Assembly (NCBI GenBank): GCA_019137195.1
Contig: JAGVSR010000009.1
Span: 1-36,656 of the forward strand
Length of the DNA stretch: 36,656 nucleotides
DNA from: Alphaproteobacteria bacterium
GTDB taxonomy: Bacteria; Pseudomonadota; Alphaproteobacteria; Rhizobiales; Hyphomicrobiaceae
Direction: 5' to 3'
Shown: positions 32,996 to 36,656 of the stretch, in pieces
Layout: every line of letters begins with the position of its first letter
How positions within the stretch are numbered: the stretch's first letter is position 1
The notes under the pieces: model-generated
What the model saw: the letters and a program-made list of their open reading frames with translations, nothing else
The model's database searches: none
What the model was told of the DNA's origin: nothing
Program-made: the position numbers and the translations under genes

Positions 32996-34057
32996 ATGGT
33001 TCAGGAGTTCGTCGAAGGTCTTTCCACCTTCATGCGCGAGCATGAGAGTTGGGCAGCACCGATCGCTTTCCTGGTTGCCTTCGGCGAAAGCCTTTGCTTC
33101 GCCTCCATCGTCTGGCCCGGCTGGGCGATCCTGGTCGGCTTTTCGGGCGCGCTCGCTGCAGCCGGCGTACCGCCGACCGTGCTTGTGCCGATGGTGGTCG
33201 CGGCCGGCCTCGGTGGCGCTGTCGGCTACTGGGCCTCGTACTGGATCGGGCTCTACTTCAAGGACAGCATCAGCGGCGTGTGGCCGTTCACCGCTCACCC
33301 CGACCTCATTCCGCGCGGCGAGGCCTTCTTCCAGCGTTACGGCGCCTGGAGCGTGTTCTTGGGCCACTTTGTCGGACCGGTCAGAGCCGTCATCCCCGTC
33401 GTCGCCGGCATGTTCCGGATGCCGCAATGGTCGTTCCAGATCGCCAACACCTCGAGCGCCTTCATCTGGGCGGCGTGGGCAGTGCTCGCTCCATTCGGAA
33501 GCGTGTTCTACAAGGACACGATCTTCGCGCTCCTCAACGCCAACGAGACGTGGGTTGCGCTGGCGCTGTTCTTCGCCGCCTACCTGAACAGCCTGCCGAT
33601 CACGCTCCTCGCGGTGCCGACGCTCATCGTCTTCGTCGCCCTGGGGGCCGTGTTCATGCTGGCCAACGCGGACGTTCTGCCTCAGCTTCTGGCCGGCAAC
33701 GTCACGGGCTTCACGGGACCGGTGCTTGCGCTCACGGCCGGTGTGCTCGGCGCGTTCGTCGGCGATCTCGCCGCCTATGTCACGGGCCGGCACTCGGACA
33801 AGGAGCTGCATACCATTTGGCCCAACAGCTGGAGTCCGGAGGCCGGCGAGAAGGCGGTCAGCTACTTCTCCCGCTGGGGGATCACCGGCATCCTTCCCTC
33901 CAAGTTCCACACCACCCTGCGCTCGTTCGCGCCGCTGGCGGCCGGGCAGGCCAGCGCACGCTTCCTGCCGTTCCTGCTCTCGACGTTCATCTCGGCCGTC
34001 TTGTGGGCCGTGGTGCTCCTGGCCCCGGTCCCGGCCTATATCCTCTACCGGGGTTGA
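32996..34057 (+). CDS. DedA-family membrane protein with two DedA-like halves
   Basis: The 353-residue inner-membrane protein is longer than ordinary DedA proteins (about 200-220). The first half (about 25-180) carries the classic DedA pattern: GLGGAVGYWASYWIG, then RYGAWSVFLGHFVGPVRAVI followed by PVVAGMFRMPQWSF. The second half (about 225-350) repeats it: GAFVGDLAAYVTGR, then FSRWGITGILPSKFHTTLRS, FAPLAAGQASARFLPF and LLSTFISAVLWAV. DedA proteins support membrane potential and lipid-carrier recycling; this is known for the family and not shown here. The start ATG 32996 (MVQEFVEGLSTFM) has AAGGA upstream. Neighbours are MscS and the lipoprotein. Confidence 0.85.
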   Translation: MVQEFVEGLSTFMREHESWAAPIAFLVAFGESLCFASIVWPGWAILVGFSGALAAAGVPPTVLVPMVVAAGLGGAVGYWASYWIGLYFKDSISGVWPFTAHPDLIPRGEAFFQRYGAWSVFLGHFVGPVRAVIPVVAGMFRMPQWSFQIANTSSAFIWAAWAVLAPFGSVFYKDTIFALLNANETWVALALFFAAYLNSLPITLLAVPTLIVFVALGAVFMLANADVLPQLLAGNVTGFTGPVLALTAGVLGAFVGDLAAYVTGRHSDKELHTIWPNSWSPEAGEKAVSYFSRWGITGILPSKFHTTLRSFAPLAAGQASARFLPFLLSTFISAVLWAVVLLAPVPAYILYRG

Positions 34058-34099
34058 GCCGGGGGCGCTTGCCGCCGGACATCTCAGGCAGGCACGCCG

Positions 34100-35383
34100 T
34101 CAGCTCGGGAGGCTATGCACCGCGAGCGGCTCCCGGGGCAGCGCAATCCCGGTGTCGCGCAGGGCTTTCCAAATCCTCATGCGCACGGCGGCCCGAATGG
34201 ACTCCGGGTCCTCGCCGACCCCCTCGACCCAGAACGAGACCGACATCAGAGTCGTCGACGCACCGAGCTGCTTGATCTCGGCCGACGGCGCCTCAGGAAA
34301 GGTCGAGACACCAGGGACGACACCGGCGGCAACGGCCACGATGCTGGCGACGCGCTCGAAGTCCGCGTCGTTGGCGATGTGGAACGTCACCTCGTGCTTC
34401 TGCAGAGGATCAGTCTTGGTCCAGTTCGAGAAGGTCGTGGTAATGAGCTTTTCGTTCGGCACCATGAACTCGCGCCCGTCGAACGTGGTCAGCGTCGATG
34501 AGCGCATGTTGACCTCCTTGAGGATGCCAGCCTTGCCGTCGTCGAGCTCGATGTAGTCTCCGAGCTTCAGCGAGCGCTCGAGAAGAATGATGATGCCGGA
34601 GACGAAGTTGGAGGCGATCTGCTGCAGGCCGAAGCCGATGCCGACGCCAAGCGCACCGCCGAACACGGCGAGAGCCGTGAGATCGAGCCCCATCAGCTGC
34701 AGGAGCAGGAAGAACGCTCCGGTGAAGACAGCGATCTGAAACAGCTTGGCGAACAGCTCGCGTGTCGGCGGCTCGAGCGCATCCTGCTTCCTGATGGCTG
34801 TCTGGCCAGCATCGGTCGATATGCGGCCGAGCCAGAACAGCAGCGAGCCGAAAATGGCGGCCTTGACCAGCGCGTAGAGCGAGATCCTGACGTTACCCGC
34901 CTCGAACGACAGGGCGTCGAGCCAGGCCACCGCCTGGTCGAGGAGACCGAACACCTTGAGCGCCGCGACCGGGATCGCGATGTAGGTCGCGGCAGCGCGC
35001 ACGAGCGGATTAGGAACATAGCGCTTGATCGCCGTGTAAAGCACGGCAACCACGGCAAAGCTCTGCGCAAAACGCACCAGCCACGAGGTGCCGACGGCCG
35101 TGTCAGCGACCTGGACCGAAAGCGCGAGGGTCAGAACCGAGAGCAGCGCAAACAGGAGATCCCGGCTCGCATAGACGATCTGGCGGATCTTGAGGAGCGG
35201 GCCTGGCGCCGGCTCGAGTCGAAAGAAGCCCAGCCGCTGGCGCAGCTCGCGAGCGACGAAGGAAGCCACGGCGATTGCGATGGCGACGGCCGCGATCTGG
35301 GCATAGAACTGCGGGCTTTTCGCCCATTCGAGTCCAGTCGCGGCAACACGATCGGCGAGTGGCCAGAGATCGTCGACTGTCAT
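34100..35383 (-). CDS. MscS-family mechanosensitive ion channel
   Basis: The 427-residue inner-membrane protein has about five hydrophobic segments followed by the MscS pore helix and beta domain. The pore-lining stretch reads LAVFGGALGVGIGFGLQQIA, continuing NFVSGIIILLERSLKLGD. It is followed by the beta domain (IVEV-like EVNMRSSTLTTFDGREFMVP and NEKLITTTFSNWT) and an alpha/beta C-terminal domain. Small-conductance channels of this type release solutes on osmotic downshift. Its longer N-terminal membrane region resembles YbdG/YnaI-like relatives more than E. coli MscS. It lies convergent to the DedA gene. Confidence 0.93.
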   Translation of the reverse strand: MTVDDLWPLADRVAATGLEWAKSPQFYAQIAAVAIAIAVASFVARELRQRLGFFRLEPAPGPLLKIRQIVYASRDLLFALLSVLTLALSVQVADTAVGTSWLVRFAQSFAVVAVLYTAIKRYVPNPLVRAAATYIAIPVAALKVFGLLDQAVAWLDALSFEAGNVRISLYALVKAAIFGSLLFWLGRISTDAGQTAIRKQDALEPPTRELFAKLFQIAVFTGAFFLLLQLMGLDLTALAVFGGALGVGIGFGLQQIASNFVSGIIILLERSLKLGDYIELDDGKAGILKEVNMRSSTLTTFDGREFMVPNEKLITTTFSNWTKTDPLQKHEVTFHIANDADFERVASIVAVAAGVVPGVSTFPEAPSAEIKQLGASTTLMSVSFWVEGVGEDPESIRAAVRMRIWKALRDTGIALPREPLAVHSLPS

Positions 35384-35413
35384 GGCCCCCGTCGCGTCGG
35401 CAGCTCAGTGAAA

Positions 35414-35488
<75 letters not shown>

Positions 35489-35496
35489 GAAGGGAC

Positions 35497-35549
35497 GCGA
35501 ATGGCGAATAGGCAAGCGGCAATCCACCCATTCTCAATTCGCCATTCGC
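35497..35549. repeat. Perfect 13-bp inverted repeat between tRNA-Val and hup
   Basis: The arms GCGAATGGCGAAT (35497-35509) and ATTCGCCATTCGC (35537-35549) are exact inverse complements with a 27-nt spacer. The unit sits directly after the hup stop on the minus strand. Without a T-run it is not a typical intrinsic terminator, though it could form a hairpin at the end of the hup transcript. Iterated ATTCGC-type arms are seen in dispersed repeats of Rhizobiales, which is recollection. Confidence 0.7.
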
Positions 35550-35556
35550 TGCTCGC

Positions 35557-35829
35557 TTAGTTGAGAGCCTCCTTGAGGCCCTTGGCGGGCGTGAACTTGG
35601 CGACGTTCTGGGCAGCGATCTTGATGGTCTCGCCCGTGGCGGGGTTGCGGCCCTCGCGCGCCTTGCGCTTGGCGACCTTGAAGGTTCCGAAGTCGGGGAT
35701 GCGCACCTCGCCGCCGTTCTTCAACGTTTCCCGAATGTGGGCGAGAACGACATCGATGGTGGCGCCAGCCTTGTCCTTTGTCATCTCGCACTTGTCGGCG
35801 ACGGCATCGATCAAATCTTTCTTGCTCAT
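35557..35829 (-). CDS. hup: HU family DNA-binding protein
   Basis: This is a 90-residue nucleoid protein that bends DNA as a dimer. The full family pattern is present: MSKKDLIDAVADKCEMTKDK, the GEVRIPDFGTFKVAKRKARE strand pair, and the arm tip GRNPATGETIKIAA with the DNA-intercalating Pro in RNPATGE. AAGGA precedes the ATG by about ten nt. It is next to lon, the usual lon-hup order in alphaproteobacteria. HU is a known Lon substrate in some bacteria, though nothing here shows that. Confidence 0.96.
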   Translation of the reverse strand: MSKKDLIDAVADKCEMTKDKAGATIDVVLAHIRETLKNGGEVRIPDFGTFKVAKRKAREGRNPATGETIKIAAQNVAKFTPAKGLKEALN

Positions 35830-36135
35830 GGCATACGTCCTTCAGGGGTTGTTGTGACAGAATCCGTTCAAGGATCAGACGTGCGGTGGCGCCCCAGGGC
35901 TACGGCACGGAGCCCGGCGCGTATCGGCTCGTAGGGGCGCTGGAGGACTGCCGAGGTCCACCGCGGATGGCGCAAAGAAGCGCTCAAGACCGCCGCAGTC
36001 AAGTGCCAAATCGCCCGATTTCACGCGCAAATGCGGGACGAACACCCTTTCGGGACGCACGCGGATAAAGCGCGAGCCCTGTGCCGGCCTTCGGCGCAGG
36101 GCTCGTGTCGTTCTCTGGTGATAAACGCACCTGCC
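35830..36135. other. lon-hup intergenic region
   Basis: This 306-nt gap holds the lon terminator hairpin (separate entry) and the upstream region of hup. On the minus strand a TTGACT box (35997-36002) is a fair -35 element, but no good -10 element stands at the right distance, so a hup promoter is only suggested. No small gene or structured RNA was recognised. Confidence 0.5.
36073..36105 (-). terminator. Hairpin downstream of lon
   Basis: The minus-strand stem CGAGCCCTG...CAGGGCTCG (nine perfect pairs) extends inward through GCCG/CGGC pairs, with a small bulge on each side. It lies about 30 nt after the lon stop. The bases that follow, CGCTTTAT, include a short T-run, consistent with an intrinsic terminator for lon. 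Confidence 0.75.
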
Positions 36136-36656
36136 TCAGTGGGCCGTCACACGCGAGGAGCCACCGCTCTCGCTCGCCACCGGCGGTTCCTCGGCCGCCT
36201 CGTCCCAGGTCATGGGCTCCGGCTGGCGCACGAACGCGGCCTTGACGACCTCCTCCATGCGCGACACCGGAACGAGCTCGAGCTTCTTCTTGACCTCTTC
36301 CGGGATGTCCGCGAGATCTTTGACGTTCTCCTCGGGGATGAGGACCGTCTTGATGCCGCCGCGAAGTGCCGCGAGCAGCTTCTCCTTCAGTCCGCCAATC
36401 GGCAATACGCGACCCCTGAGCGTGATCTCGCCCGTCATCGCCACGTCCTTCCGGATAGGGATCCCGGTCAGAATCGAGATGATGGCCGTCGCCATGGCGA
36501 CACCGGCCGACGGCCCATCCTTCGGTGTCGCGCCTTCCGGCACATGCACATGGATGTCCTTCTTCTCGAACAGCGACGGACGGATGCCGAAGTCGACCGA
36601 GCGCGAGCGCACGTAGGCGTTCGCGGCCTGGATGCTCTCCTTCATCACGTCACGCA
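36136..36656 (-). CDS. lon: ATP-dependent protease Lon (partial, C-terminal end only)
   Basis: The visible 173 residues cover most of the proteolytic domain. The catalytic Ser is in [15 protein letters not shown] and the catalytic Lys in [14 protein letters not shown]. The intervening [14 protein letters not shown] and the [16 protein letters not shown] helix are typical of Lon. The visible end begins in the [16 protein letters not shown] region; the N-terminal and ATPase domains lie beyond position 36656. The acidic C-terminal tail ([18 protein letters not shown]) is poorly conserved. It is located upstream of hup on the same strand, separated from it by a terminator. Confidence 0.96.
   Translation of the reverse strand, partial: RDVMKESIQAANAYVRSRSVDFGIRPSLFEKKDIHVHVPEGATPKDGPSAGVAMATAIISILTGIPIRKDVAMTGEITLRGRVLPIGGLKEKLLAALRGGIKTVLIPEENVKDLADIPEEVKKKLELVPVSRMEEVVKAAFVRQPEPMTWDEAAEEPPVASESGGSSRVTAH

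Overview
The window is a GC-rich bacterial chromosome segment with densely packed genes on both strands. Two things point to an alphaproteobacterium of the Hyphomicrobiales (Rhizobiales) type. One is the reverse-strand order rpsB-tsf-pyrH-frr-uppS-cdsA-dxr-rseP-bamA together with the neighbourhood lon-hup-tRNA-Val. The other is a set of proteins typical of that group: an AapJ-like amino-acid binding protein, a YcbB-like L,D-transpeptidase, and ribosomal protein S2 with a C-terminal helix-hairpin-helix-like tail. The genus cannot be fixed from the sequence alone. Two genes run off the ends: bamA on the left (C-terminal barrel missing) and lon on the right (only the C-terminal protease end present).

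Layout. Positions 1-10201 (minus strand) hold the translation/envelope cluster: S2, EF-Ts, UMP kinase, ribosome recycling factor, undecaprenyl-PP synthase, CDP-diglyceride synthase, DXP reductoisomerase, site-2 protease RseP and BamA. It links protein synthesis to isoprenoid, phospholipid and outer-membrane assembly. Positions 10613-15765 (plus strand) hold an accessory envelope stretch: a PaaK/CapK-like adenylate-forming enzyme, a DUF155/RMND1-like membrane-anchored protein, an orphan amino-acid-binding protein and an L,D-transpeptidase that overlaps it. Positions 15846-21613 (minus strand) hold a small secreted protein, DnaE with a palindromic repeat inserted in frame, a lytic-transglycosylase-like protein that appears to lack its catalytic segment, and a nitroreductase. 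Positions 21711-24771 (plus strand) hold two secreted proteins built from the same approximately 85-residue repeat; the first also carries a von Willebrand A domain. Positions 25181-27857 (minus strand) hold dapA-smpB and two tandem peroxiredoxin-like genes, one of which has lost its catalytic cysteines. Positions 28129-34057 hold Slt-type lytic transglycosylase, Gph phosphatase, a quinone oxidoreductase, a lipoprotein interrupted near its end by an in-frame UGA, and a DedA protein with two DedA-like halves. Positions 34100-36656 hold MscS, tRNA-Val(UAC), HU and the end of Lon.

The accessory genes lean strongly toward the cell envelope: peptidoglycan remodelling (L,D-transpeptidase, Slt, degenerate SLT-like protein), membrane homeostasis (DedA, MscS) and secreted repeat proteins. 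No phage, transposase, CRISPR array or defence island was seen. Several unrelated inverted-repeat families sit between genes, and one sits inside dnaE. The strongest leads for unusual biology are the dnaE insertion, the vWA/repeat protein pair, the UGA-interrupted lipoprotein and the active/inactive peroxiredoxin pair.
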